From Bacteroidota bacterium (lineage in GTDB: Bacteria > Bacteroidota > Bacteroidia > Chitinophagales > Saprospiraceae), in assembly GCA_963169455.1 (NCBI GenBank), contig CAUJDW010000157.1, forward strand, positions 1-64,000: a stretch of 64,000 bases of DNA, read 5' to 3'. A program made the position numbers and the translations under genes. Positions 7,457 to 15,739 of the stretch are shown here, one piece after another. How positions within the stretch are numbered: position 1 is the stretch's first letter; each line of letters opens with the position of its first letter. The notes below the pieces were generated by a model that was not told the origin of the DNA, searched no databases, and saw only the letters and a list, made by a program, of their open reading frames with translations.

Positions 7457-10006
7457 CTAACTTTTTGGCTTCCGGTTAAGGCGCTTTCCCCATTTGTAAA
7501 GCTCCACCCAAAAGACGAAAACAAAGGAAACGGCCAGGCATTTCCAGAGCTGTGGCGCCGGTAAGGCTTGCAGCTCGAAAAAGTGGCGCACTTCAGGCAG
7601 GAAAAGGGCGGCAGCCAGGATGGCGGCCGTAACGGCAAGTATCACCGGGACAAGCGGGTTGGGGTAGTTGATCGTCCTGAAAACCGAGTAGTAGAAAGAC
7701 CGGTTCGCCAGGGTCAGGAAAATATTGCTCATCAGGATGGCGGCAAAGGCGATGGTGCGGACCTGAGGCTCTGAATAACCGGAATCCATTGCGGTTTTAT
7801 ACAGGTAAAGGACTCCCGCCGTAATCAGCAACCCTTGTATGATGCTGATGGCCAGTTCGTGGAAAGAGAACAGGGAATCCGTCATTTTCCGGGGTTTTTC
7901 CTCGTACAGGCGTTTCTCCATCGGTTCGTTTTCAAAAATAATGGAACAGGTGGGCCCCATGATCAATTCGAAGAAAATGATGTGAATGGGGGAGAAGATA
8001 TTGGAGAATTTCCAGCCCAATATCAGCGGAATGCTCACCGTCAGGATGATGGGGATGTGGATGGAAATGATGTACTGTACGGCCTTTTTGAAATTGGAGT
8101 AGATGCGCCTGCCCAGGAAAATGGCGTCGGCTATTTTATCGAGGTTGTCGTCGATGATGACCATGGAAGCGGCGCGTTTGGCCGTTTCGGTGCCTTTGCC
8201 GCCCATCGCTACGCCGATATGGGCCGATTTCAGGGCCGGGGCGTCATTGACCCCGTCGCCGGTCATGGCGACCACCTCTCCGTTGGCTTTCAGGGCCTCC
8301 ACCACCCGGAGCTTGGCTTCCGGGAACATACGGGCAAACAGGTTCACTTCCTCCACGGCTGCTTTCAGCCCGGCTGCTTCCATTTCCATGACCTCCTGCC
8401 CGGAAAGGCTCTTTTCCAGGCCCATGAAACCGGTTTGCCTGGCGATGGACAGCGCGGTGTCCCGGTAATCCCCTGTGATGATCTTTAATTTGATGCCGGC
8501 ATCGTAAAAACGCCTGAAAACCTCTTGTATATTTTGTTTTGGAGGGTCTTCCAGCGCGATCAGCCCCTCGAACTGCCAGTCAAAACCCATTTGGTCCCCG
8601 GGGAAATCATCGCCCCCGAAACCGGCGCTGGCCACTGCCAGCACCCGATGCCCCTGGTGAGAAAGCGCCCTGGCCTGGCGGCTGGTTTCCTCCTTATCGG
8701 CAGCTGAGAGGCTGCAGCAGGCAAGCACAGTTTCCCAGCCGCCTTTTGCGGCGATGATCCTCTCCCGCTGTTCATTTTCATATAGATGGGTCATCATCGG
8801 AGGGGCGCCGCTCAGGGGGTATTCGTGGATCATCCTGAACAGGCTGCGCCGGTCCGTTTCCGCCGTTTTGGCATAGGCCTCATGAATTGCCATTTCCATG
8901 GGGTCGAAAGGGTTTACTTCACTCGACCACATGGCGTATTCCACCACCCGCCTGCAGGCCTCTGAGGCACATTCCTCCAGGCTGGCAAGCTTTTTTTCCG
9001 GGAAACTGTATATGCCGGCCAGCTTCATCCTGTTTTCCGTAATCGTCCCGGTCTTGTCGATGCAGATAACCGTCGCCGAACCGAGGCTCTCCACCGTCCG
9101 GGGTTCCTTGGCCAGCACGCCGTTTCTGGCCATTTTCCATGCGCCAAGGGCCATGAAGGTGGCAAATGCAACGGGAATCTCCTCCGGCAGGACGGACATG
9201 GCCAGGGTCAGGCCGTGCAGCAGGCCGTGCAACAGGCCTCCGGATTCGAAATAATTAATTGCCCAAACCACCAGAAATGCCAGCACGCCGAAGCCGGCCA
9301 TTTTCCTGACAAAGGAATTGATCTGAACCTGCAGGGGCGTCCTGCTTTTTTCAATGCCTTCCAGGGATTTGCCGATCCGCCCCAGTTGCGTTTGCAGGCC
9401 TACTGCTGTTACTTCTGCGGTGGCGGAACCGGAAGTGGCCAGAGTGCCCGAGAATATCTCGTTGTTGCCGGGCTCCCTGTTTTTGCTGGCCGAAAAGGAT
9501 TCACCGGTCAGAATGGATTCGTTGAGGGAAAAATCGTTGGACTGCAGGATTGTGGCGTCGGCGGGAATGACATTGCCTTCTTCCACGACGATCAAATCTC
9601 CGACGACCACCTCGTCCGTAGGTATTTCTACGACCAACCCGCTGCGGATGGCCTTGGTGCTCGGCTGGGTGAGCTTTTTGAGCGCTCTGAGCGCATTCCG
9701 GCTCCGGGTTTCCTGATACAGAGAAATGGCGGAAACAAAGATGATGGCCGCAATCATGATCAGGCCATCGGAATATTCTCCCAGGAGAAAATAAATGCCT
9801 GCAGCAACCAGCAACAGCAGAAACATAGGCTCGGTGGTTACATCTTTCAGCACCCGCCAGAAACCGCTTGATTCTTTATCTTTTATGACATTGGCGCCAT
9901 GTTTCCTCCGCGATTCCGCTACTTCTTTTGCAGAGAGGCCGGTAAGTTCCTGTTGCTGGAAAGCGCCGTTCGCCTGGTTGTACATCTGGCTTATAGGTAA
10001 CATCAT
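7457..10006 (-). CDS. Cation-translocating P-type ATPase (P2-like)
   Basis: An 849-residue inner-membrane pump that couples ATP hydrolysis to cation transport. In order: N-terminal cation-ATPase helix (LTGLSAKEVAESRRKHG), TM1-2 at about 58-95, actuator loop with TGES at 167-170, TM segment with PEEIP at 274-278, phosphorylation motif DKTGT at 317-321, hinge TGDGVNDAPALK, and four to six C-terminal helices. The layout is that of calcium/manganese-type P2 pumps, but those usually have PEGLP; PEEIP makes the ion uncertain. No heavy-metal domain or CPC motif is seen, which argues against P1B copper/zinc pumps. It is divergent from the M1 peptidase gene. Two adjacent ATG codons (10006, 10003) could serve as the start. 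Confidence 0.9.
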   Translation of the reverse strand: MMLPISQMYNQANGAFQQQELTGLSAKEVAESRRKHGANVIKDKESSGFWRVLKDVTTEPMFLLLLVAAGIYFLLGEYSDGLIMIAAIIFVSAISLYQETRSRNALRALKKLTQPSTKAIRSGLVVEIPTDEVVVGDLIVVEEGNVIPADATILQSNDFSLNESILTGESFSASKNREPGNNEIFSGTLATSGSATAEVTAVGLQTQLGRIGKSLEGIEKSRTPLQVQINSFVRKMAGFGVLAFLVVWAINYFESGGLLHGLLHGLTLAMSVLPEEIPVAFATFMALGAWKMARNGVLAKEPRTVESLGSATVICIDKTGTITENRMKLAGIYSFPEKKLASLEECASEACRRVVEYAMWSSEVNPFDPMEMAIHEAYAKTAETDRRSLFRMIHEYPLSGAPPMMTHLYENEQRERIIAAKGGWETVLACCSLSAADKEETSRQARALSHQGHRVLAVASAGFGGDDFPGDQMGFDWQFEGLIALEDPPKQNIQEVFRRFYDAGIKLKIITGDYRDTALSIARQTGFMGLEKSLSGQEVMEMEAAGLKAAVEEVNLFARMFPEAKLRVVEALKANGEVVAMTGDGVNDAPALKSAHIGVAMGGKGTETAKRAASMVIIDDNLDKIADAIFLGRRIYSNFKKAVQYIISIHIPIILTVSIPLILGWKFSNIFSPIHIIFFELIMGPTCSIIFENEPMEKRLYEEKPRKMTDSLFSFHELAISIIQGLLITAGVLYLYKTAMDSGYSEPQVRTIAFAAILMSNIFLTLANRSFYYSVFRTINYPNPLVPVILAVTAAILAAALFLPEVRHFFELQALPAPQLWKCLAVSFVFVFWVELYKWGKRLNRKPKS

Positions 10007-10086
10007 CTAGCAATATTTAGCCCTTCCACAATCTATGAAAATTTTTAGTTTTACTTTCCGGAACATTTTAAAAACACCCGTTCACC

Positions 10087-12456
10087 ATGAAAAGACTATT
10101 TCAGATAATCACCCTCCTGCTGACGCTGTCCTTTCCTGCATACAGCCAGAACAACCCCAGCGCCAGCCACGGCAATAAATTCGAACAACTCGGCGCAATC
10201 CTGCCCCCGCCCAACGACTACCGCGGGCCGGACGGAGCCCCCGGGCCGGAGTACTGGCAGCAGCGCTGCGACTATGACATCGAGTGCCGCCTCGATGTGG
10301 AAAACCTCAGGCTGGACGGAGAGGAGCGGATTACCTATTACAACCAGTCGCCCCATACCCTGCGCTACCTGTGGCTGCAACTGGACGAAAACCAGCACTC
10401 GCCGGATAACGACAACCAGCACTTCGACGACAGCTCCATCAAGCCCGCCATGAGCGAAACGGACCTCCGGCTGCTGGAGTCCTGGCGCGAAAAGGAAAAA
10501 TACGGCCACAAAATCGAAGCAGTAACCGGCGCCAATGGCGCGCCCCTGAAGCACCTCATCAACAATACCATGATGCGGGTTGACCTGCCGCAGCCCCTCA
10601 AACCCGGAGAATCTTTCTCTTTTATGGTCAAATGGCACTATTACCTGCTCGACCGGATACACTTCGCCAAACTGGCGGAAAATTTCGCCAACTACCCCCG
10701 GGGAGGGTACGAATACTTTCCCGGCGACGGCAACTACCTGTTCACCATCACCCAGTGGTACCCCCGCCTTTGCCTGTACAGCGATTATGAAGGCTGGCAA
10801 ACCAACCAGTTTACGGGCAGGGGAGAGTTCGCCCTCACCTTCGGCAACTTCGTGGTGAAAATGACCGTACCCGCCGACTACATGGTAGGCTCAACGGGAG
10901 AATGCCTCAATTATTCCACCGTCCTGTCTCCCACCCAACTCCAACGCTGGAAACAAGCCCAGGATGCATCAGAGCCGGTGGAGATCGTCACCCTGGATGA
11001 AGCCCGGGCCAACGAAAAGAAAAAACCAGGCAAGGAAATAAAAACCTGGATATACAAAGCCGATAACGTCCGGGATTTCGCCTGGACGGCCAGCCGGAAG
11101 TTCATCTGGGACGCCATGCCCCACATCAACGAGGATGGGAAAAAGGTTATGTGCATGAGCTATTACGGCAAGGAAGCTTACCCCATCTACCGGAGATATT
11201 CCACCAAAGCGGTTGCCCACACCCTCAAAACGTATTCTAAATTCAGCATTCCCTACCCTTACCCGGTGGCCATTTCGGTGGAGGCGGAAAACGGCATGGA
11301 ATACCCCATGATCTGCTTCAACCCCGGGCGGGCCGAAGAAGACGGCACCTATTCGGAAATGGCCAAAAAGCAGGCTATCTCAGTAATCATCCACGAAGTA
11401 GGGCACAATTACTACCCCATGATCATCAACAGCGATGAACGGCAGTGGGCATGGTTCGACGAAGGGCTCAACACCTTCGTTCAGTTTATCGCAGAACGCG
11501 AGTTCGACAACAACTACGCCCCCTGGGCCGGGCCGGCCCACCTCATCACGGACTATATGAGCCTGCCCAAAGATCAGTTGGAGCCCATCATGACCAACAG
11601 TGAAAACATCAATGACTACTTCGGCAACGCCTACCGCAAACCGGCCACCGCGCTCAATATCCTCAGGGAAACCATCATGGGCCGCGAACTGTTCGACTAC
11701 GCTTTCCGGGAATACGGCCGCCGCTGGGCTTTCAAACACCCCACTCCGGCCGACTTCTTCCGAACCATGGAAGACGCCAGCGGCATGGACCTCGACTGGT
11801 TCTGGCGCGGCTGGTTCTACACCACCGATGCCGTCGATATCTCCCTGGACAGCATCAAATGGTTTAAGGTTGACCTGGAAAACGACCCGGAAAAGCAGGA
11901 GGCCACCTTTTCTCAAAAAAACAGCAAGCCCTTCGAAGATATCAACCAGATCCGCAACAGAGAAACAGGCATTGCCTCCGAAACAGAAAAAGACCCCGAA
12001 CTGCGCGATTTCTACACCAGCTACAAGCCCTGGGAAACGGGCGACTCGATTTTTAAAATGCCGCTCCACCTCTACGAGGAAACCTACAGCCCCGAAGAGA
12101 AAAAGGAATTGTTCGACGGCAAAAACTACTACCAGCTCCACTTCAGCAACAAGGGTGGGCTGGTCATGCCGGTTATCATCGAATGGACCTACGAAGACGG
12201 CAGTTCGGAGATCCAGCGCCTGCCGGTGACGATATGGCGAATGAACGAGAACGGCTTTTCCAAGGCCTTCGTCAAAGACAAAGTAGTGACGGCTATCCGA
12301 ATCGACCCCTTCCGGGAAACAGCGGATATCGACGAGGAAAACAACAACTGGCCTGTGCGGGAAATGCCGACGCGCTTCCAGGTGTTCAAAGCCCATAAGC
12401 AGGGAAAAGTACTGAACCCCATGCAAAAAGCCCAGGGAAAGACAGTCAGGCCGTAA
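10087..12456 (+). CDS. Exported M1-family metallopeptidase
   Basis: A 789-residue zinc aminopeptidase-like protein with a signal peptide (MKRLFQIITLLLTLSFPAYSQ). The gluzincin active site is complete: HEVGH at residues 436-440 and the third zinc ligand Glu 19 residues later (WFDEGLNTF). The exopeptidase motif region EAENGMEYPM (GxMEN-like) precedes it. The N-terminal half fits the M1 beta-saddle (DVENLRLDGEERITYYNQSPHTLRYLWLQLDENQ). A C-terminal extension of about 200 residues has no recognised sorting domain. It likely trims peptides in the periplasm or at the surface. It precedes uxaA by 32 bases on the same strand, probably without functional link. Confidence 0.92.
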   Translation: MKRLFQIITLLLTLSFPAYSQNNPSASHGNKFEQLGAILPPPNDYRGPDGAPGPEYWQQRCDYDIECRLDVENLRLDGEERITYYNQSPHTLRYLWLQLDENQHSPDNDNQHFDDSSIKPAMSETDLRLLESWREKEKYGHKIEAVTGANGAPLKHLINNTMMRVDLPQPLKPGESFSFMVKWHYYLLDRIHFAKLAENFANYPRGGYEYFPGDGNYLFTITQWYPRLCLYSDYEGWQTNQFTGRGEFALTFGNFVVKMTVPADYMVGSTGECLNYSTVLSPTQLQRWKQAQDASEPVEIVTLDEARANEKKKPGKEIKTWIYKADNVRDFAWTASRKFIWDAMPHINEDGKKVMCMSYYGKEAYPIYRRYSTKAVAHTLKTYSKFSIPYPYPVAISVEAENGMEYPMICFNPGRAEEDGTYSEMAKKQAISVIIHEVGHNYYPMIINSDERQWAWFDEGLNTFVQFIAEREFDNNYAPWAGPAHLITDYMSLPKDQLEPIMTNSENINDYFGNAYRKPATALNILRETIMGRELFDYAFREYGRRWAFKHPTPADFFRTMEDASGMDLDWFWRGWFYTTDAVDISLDSIKWFKVDLENDPEKQEATFSQKNSKPFEDINQIRNRETGIASETEKDPELRDFYTSYKPWETGDSIFKMPLHLYEETYSPEEKKELFDGKNYYQLHFSNKGGLVMPVIIEWTYEDGSSEIQRLPVTIWRMNENGFSKAFVKDKVVTAIRIDPFRETADIDEENNNWPVREMPTRFQVFKAHKQGKVLNPMQKAQGKTVRP

Positions 12457-12488
12457 GAGGCAGGTTCTGGTTAAAGTAAAAAGGAAAA

Positions 12489-14141
12489 ATGCCCGGACGA
12501 ATATTACAAATTCATCCCGAAGACAATATCCTCGTTGCGCTGCAGGACTTGCCTGCCGGCGCAGCCATCCCCTTTGCCGGGCAGGATATCATGCTGGCGG
12601 AGGCCGTACCGGCAAAGCACAAATTCGCCATCCGGAACCTGGATACGGGAGACGAACTCATCATGTACGGCGTACTGGTGGGCAAAGCAACCCACCCGAT
12701 TCCCATAGGGTCCCGGATCTCCACCGAAAACACCGTCCACGCCAGCCGGGAATACGGCCGCTTCCGGCAGGAAAGCAACTGGCAACCGCCCGATGTGTCA
12801 CGCTGGCAGGGGCGCACCTTCAACGGCTATCACCGCGCAGACGGCAGGGTGGGTACGATGAACTACTGGCTCGTCGTGCCGCTGGTCTTTTGCGAAAACC
12901 GCAACCTGGACGTCATCCGGGAAGCTATGGCGGAACAACTTGGATATGTTTCCACCCGCCATTTTTCGGTGGATATGAAGCCCCTCATCGAAGCCTACCG
13001 CAGGGGGGCTTCGGCGGAGGAACTGCTTCAGGCGGAGGTCATACGGGATGGCATGGACATCCGCCGGAACAGGCTGTTCCCGAATGTCGATGGCATCAAG
13101 TTCCTGAAGCACGAAGGCGGTTGCGGCGGCACGCGGCAGGATAGCGAAGCCCTTTGCAGGCTGCTGGCCGGTTATATCACCCATCCCAACGTCGCGGGTG
13201 CCACGGTGCTGAGCCTGGGCTGCCAGCACGCCCAGCACCGCCTGCTGGAGGAATCCATTAACCGGATAGCCCCGGCTTTTTCCAAACCGATGTACGTACT
13301 GGAACAACAAAAGATCAGCTCTGAAAGGGCCCTGATCGCCGAAGCGGTGAAAAAGACCTTTGTTGGCCTGGCCGAAGCCAACCGGCACAGCCGGCAGCCC
13401 GCGCCCCTGAGCAAGCTATGCCTAGGCCTGGAATGCGGCGGGTCGGATGGTTTCTCCGGCATTAGCGCCAACCCGGCCCTGGGCCATGCTTCCGGGCTGC
13501 TTACCGCCCTTGGCGGATCGGCCATCCTCTCCGAATTCCCGGAACTCCACGGCGTGGAACAGGAGCTGATCAACCGCTGTGTGGATGGGGAAACGGCGGA
13601 GAAATTCTCCAGGTTGATGCGCGCCTATTCGGAACAGGCCAGGGCTTCGGGTTCGGGTTTCGAAAACAACCCTTCCCCCGGCAACATCAGGGACGGGCTG
13701 ATTACGGACGCCATGAAGTCGGCAGGGGCGGCCCGCAAGGGCGGCTCTTCGCCCATAACGGATGTGCTGGACTACACGGAGCCCGTCACCAGGCAGGGCC
13801 TGAACCTGCTGTGCACGCCCGGTAATGATGTCGAAAGCACGACCGCCCTGGCCGGATCGGGCGCCAACATCATCGTTTTTACCACAGGCCTGGGGACGCC
13901 CACCGGCAACCCCGTCGCGCCGGTCATTAAAATGTCGTCCAACACCCGGCTATACGAACGAATGCGGGATATCATCGACATCGACGCCGGCACGATCATC
14001 ACCGGCGAAGACAGCATCGAAAGCAAGGGGGAGGAACTGCTGGAACTCATCATCAAAGTGGCCGGCGGCGAAATAGCCACCCATGCGTCCCGGCTGGGGC
14101 AGGATGACTTCATTCCCTGGAAACGGGGGGGTTCACTTTGA
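12489..14141 (+). CDS. uxaA: Altronate dehydratase (UxaA family)
   Basis: A 550-residue cytosolic dehydratase predicted to convert D-altronate to 2-keto-3-deoxygluconate, the last specific step of galacturonate use. It has the two-part structure of the family: an N-terminal SAF-like domain (about 1-95, ILQIHPEDNILVALQDLPAG) and a C-terminal catalytic domain with HEGGCGGTRQDSEALCRLL, ECGGSDGFSGISANP and a late TTGLGTPTGNPVAPVIKMSSN segment. The conserved Cys residues in the first two motifs probably bind the metal. The next gene is a GntP permease. The main uronate locus lies at 19287-30477 on the other strand. Galactarate dehydratase (GarD) is a related alternative, but the full-length SAF plus UxaA form favours altronate. 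Confidence 0.85.
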   Translation: MPGRILQIHPEDNILVALQDLPAGAAIPFAGQDIMLAEAVPAKHKFAIRNLDTGDELIMYGVLVGKATHPIPIGSRISTENTVHASREYGRFRQESNWQPPDVSRWQGRTFNGYHRADGRVGTMNYWLVVPLVFCENRNLDVIREAMAEQLGYVSTRHFSVDMKPLIEAYRRGASAEELLQAEVIRDGMDIRRNRLFPNVDGIKFLKHEGGCGGTRQDSEALCRLLAGYITHPNVAGATVLSLGCQHAQHRLLEESINRIAPAFSKPMYVLEQQKISSERALIAEAVKKTFVGLAEANRHSRQPAPLSKLCLGLECGGSDGFSGISANPALGHASGLLTALGGSAILSEFPELHGVEQELINRCVDGETAEKFSRLMRAYSEQARASGSGFENNPSPGNIRDGLITDAMKSAGAARKGGSSPITDVLDYTEPVTRQGLNLLCTPGNDVESTTALAGSGANIIVFTTGLGTPTGNPVAPVIKMSSNTRLYERMRDIIDIDAGTIITGEDSIESKGEELLELIIKVAGGEIATHASRLGQDDFIPWKRGGSL

Positions 14142-14154
14142 ATAATAACATCAA

Positions 14155-14227
14155 CCTGGCCATAGAAAAGCCACGGGCCGACTGAACTCCAGCAAAATCA
14201 ACGCGAGTCAGCCCGTGAATGGCCAGG
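14155..14227. repeat. Nested imperfect inverted repeat between uxaA and gntP-like gene
   Basis: Outer arms CCTGGCCAT (14155-14163) and ATGGCCAGG (14219-14227) enclose inner arms CACGGGC (14172-14178)/GCCCGTG (14211-14217) and GACT/AGTC. In RNA this would fold into a long interrupted hairpin in the leader of the permease gene. It could be a partial terminator, a regulatory leader or a decayed mobile repeat. Confidence 0.55.
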
Positions 14228-14297
14228 CCAGGCAAACCGTGTATTGCTTGCATGAGCAATTGCGGATATGGCCCCGTTTCGGGATCACTGCCCCCCT

Positions 14298-14355
14298 GGT
14301 AAGTAGTTGGGCATATCCAGCAGAACAATATAACAATCCAGCAAAATAACCCTAG
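14298..14355 (+). repeat. Intergenic repeat, TAAGTAGTTGG family, copy A
   Basis: A 58-base stretch that matches, with few differences, the reverse complement of 29349-29407 and part of 51452-51510. Shared words are TAAGTAGTTGGGCA, CAGCAGAACAATATAACAATCC and ATAACCCTAG. Only one terminal arm is evident here. It lies just before the GntP start at 14386 and may carry or disrupt the promoter. Confidence 0.7.
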
Positions 14356-14385
14356 TCTTTGTCCCGGCTCCAAAAAATCTCTGCC

Positions 14386-15729
14386 ATGCTCACAGGTTTG
14401 CCTCTTCTTCTGCTTATCCTCGCCGCCATCGTTTTCATCGTGCTGGCTTCGTCGTTCTGGAAAGTACACCCATTCATTGCCCTGCTTCTGGCCAGCCTCG
14501 GGCTTGGCCTGGCGGCTGGCATGCCCGCGGCGGATGTCATCCAGGCCATCAATTCCGGCTTTGGGGGGCTTATGGGTTATATCGGGCTCATCGTCGTTCT
14601 GGGCAGCATCATCGGGCTCATCCTGGAGCGGTCGGGCGCTGCCCTGCGCATTGCGGAGCTGCTTTTAAAAGCCGTGGGGCCGAAGCGGCCCGCATTGGCC
14701 ATGTCGGCCATCGGGGCTACTGTGGGGGTGCCTGTTTTTTGCGACAGCGGCTTTGTCATCCTTTCCGGCCTGAACAACGCTCTGGCAAAGCGAACAACAA
14801 CCAAAAAAGCCACCCTGGCCCTGGCGCTCGCCTCCGGGCTGTACACCACCCATACACTGGTGCCGCCTACGCCGGGCCCCATAGCAGCAGCGGGCAATCT
14901 CGGCGCAGGAAATTATCTCGGCATGGTCATGTTGCTGGGGCTGGCAGTTTCTATTCCTGCAGCAGCCGCAGCTTATTTTTTCGCTTGTGCAAAAGGGAAA
15001 AACATCGAAGCGGCAGAAAGCGGGCAGGAGCCGGAAGAAAATGCCGGCCTACCTGCCGCTTTACCTTCGCTGGCGCCTATTATGCTCCCCATCCTGCTGA
15101 TCGCTTCCTCTTCCATAATCGATTTTTTGAAGGTTGAAAGCGCCTGGGCCCGCTGGCTGCACTTCGCAGGGCATCCGCTGATCGCCCTGCTCGCCGGCCT
15201 GCTCCTGGCCTTTGTGATCTTCCGGAGCCGGGGCCGGGCAAAACTCACGGAATGGGTGGGGGAGGGCATCAGGCTGTCGGGCCCGATACTTGTTATCACC
15301 GGCGCCGGCGGCGCATTTGGCGGGGTGCTCAAAGCGACGCCCGTAGCCGGCATGGCTACAGCCTGGGTGCAAAACGGGGAGTTTTCAGGGGCTTTTTTTC
15401 TGATCATAGCTTTTTTGGTTGCTGCTTTACTGAAAAGCTCGCAGGGCTCCTCCACCAATGCGCTTGTCATCACCTCTTCCATGCTCGCCCCACTCGTCGC
15501 TGCAATGGGTTTCGACACGCCCTATGAATTGGCGCTCGCCGTTTTGGCCATCGGCGGCGGCGCCATGACGGTTTCTCATGCCAACGACAGTTATTTCTGG
15601 GTCGTCTCCCAGTTTGGCGGCATCGGAATAAGAGATGCCTACCGGACGTTTACGATTATGACGGGCCTGCAGGGGCTGGTGGCGCTGGCCATGGTTTTGT
15701 TGTTGTTCTGGCTGAAGGCTTCATATTAA
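14386..15729 (+). CDS. GntP-family permease (gluconate/sugar acid:H+ symporter)
   Basis: A 447-residue inner-membrane transporter with about 12 to 14 hydrophobic helices. Family-typical stretches include FGGLMGYIGLIVVLGSIIG, VGVPVFCDSGFVILSGL, GLYTTHTLVPPTPGPIAAAGNLG and VTGAGGAFGGVLKATP near the C terminus. GntP members import gluconate and related hexonates or hydroxyacids with protons. The ATG at 14386 gives a start directly before the first helix; a TTG at 14359 is possible but lies inside the intergenic repeat. Together with uxaA it suggests uptake and breakdown of an aldonate, with altronate or gluconate as candidates. Confidence 0.88.
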   Translation: MLTGLPLLLLILAAIVFIVLASSFWKVHPFIALLLASLGLGLAAGMPAADVIQAINSGFGGLMGYIGLIVVLGSIIGLILERSGAALRIAELLLKAVGPKRPALAMSAIGATVGVPVFCDSGFVILSGLNNALAKRTTTKKATLALALASGLYTTHTLVPPTPGPIAAAGNLGAGNYLGMVMLLGLAVSIPAAAAAYFFACAKGKNIEAAESGQEPEENAGLPAALPSLAPIMLPILLIASSSIIDFLKVESAWARWLHFAGHPLIALLAGLLLAFVIFRSRGRAKLTEWVGEGIRLSGPILVITGAGGAFGGVLKATPVAGMATAWVQNGEFSGAFFLIIAFLVAALLKSSQGSSTNALVITSSMLAPLVAAMGFDTPYELALAVLAIGGGAMTVSHANDSYFWVVSQFGGIGIRDAYRTFTIMTGLQGLVALAMVLLLFWLKASY

Positions 15730-15739
15730 GAGCCAATCC

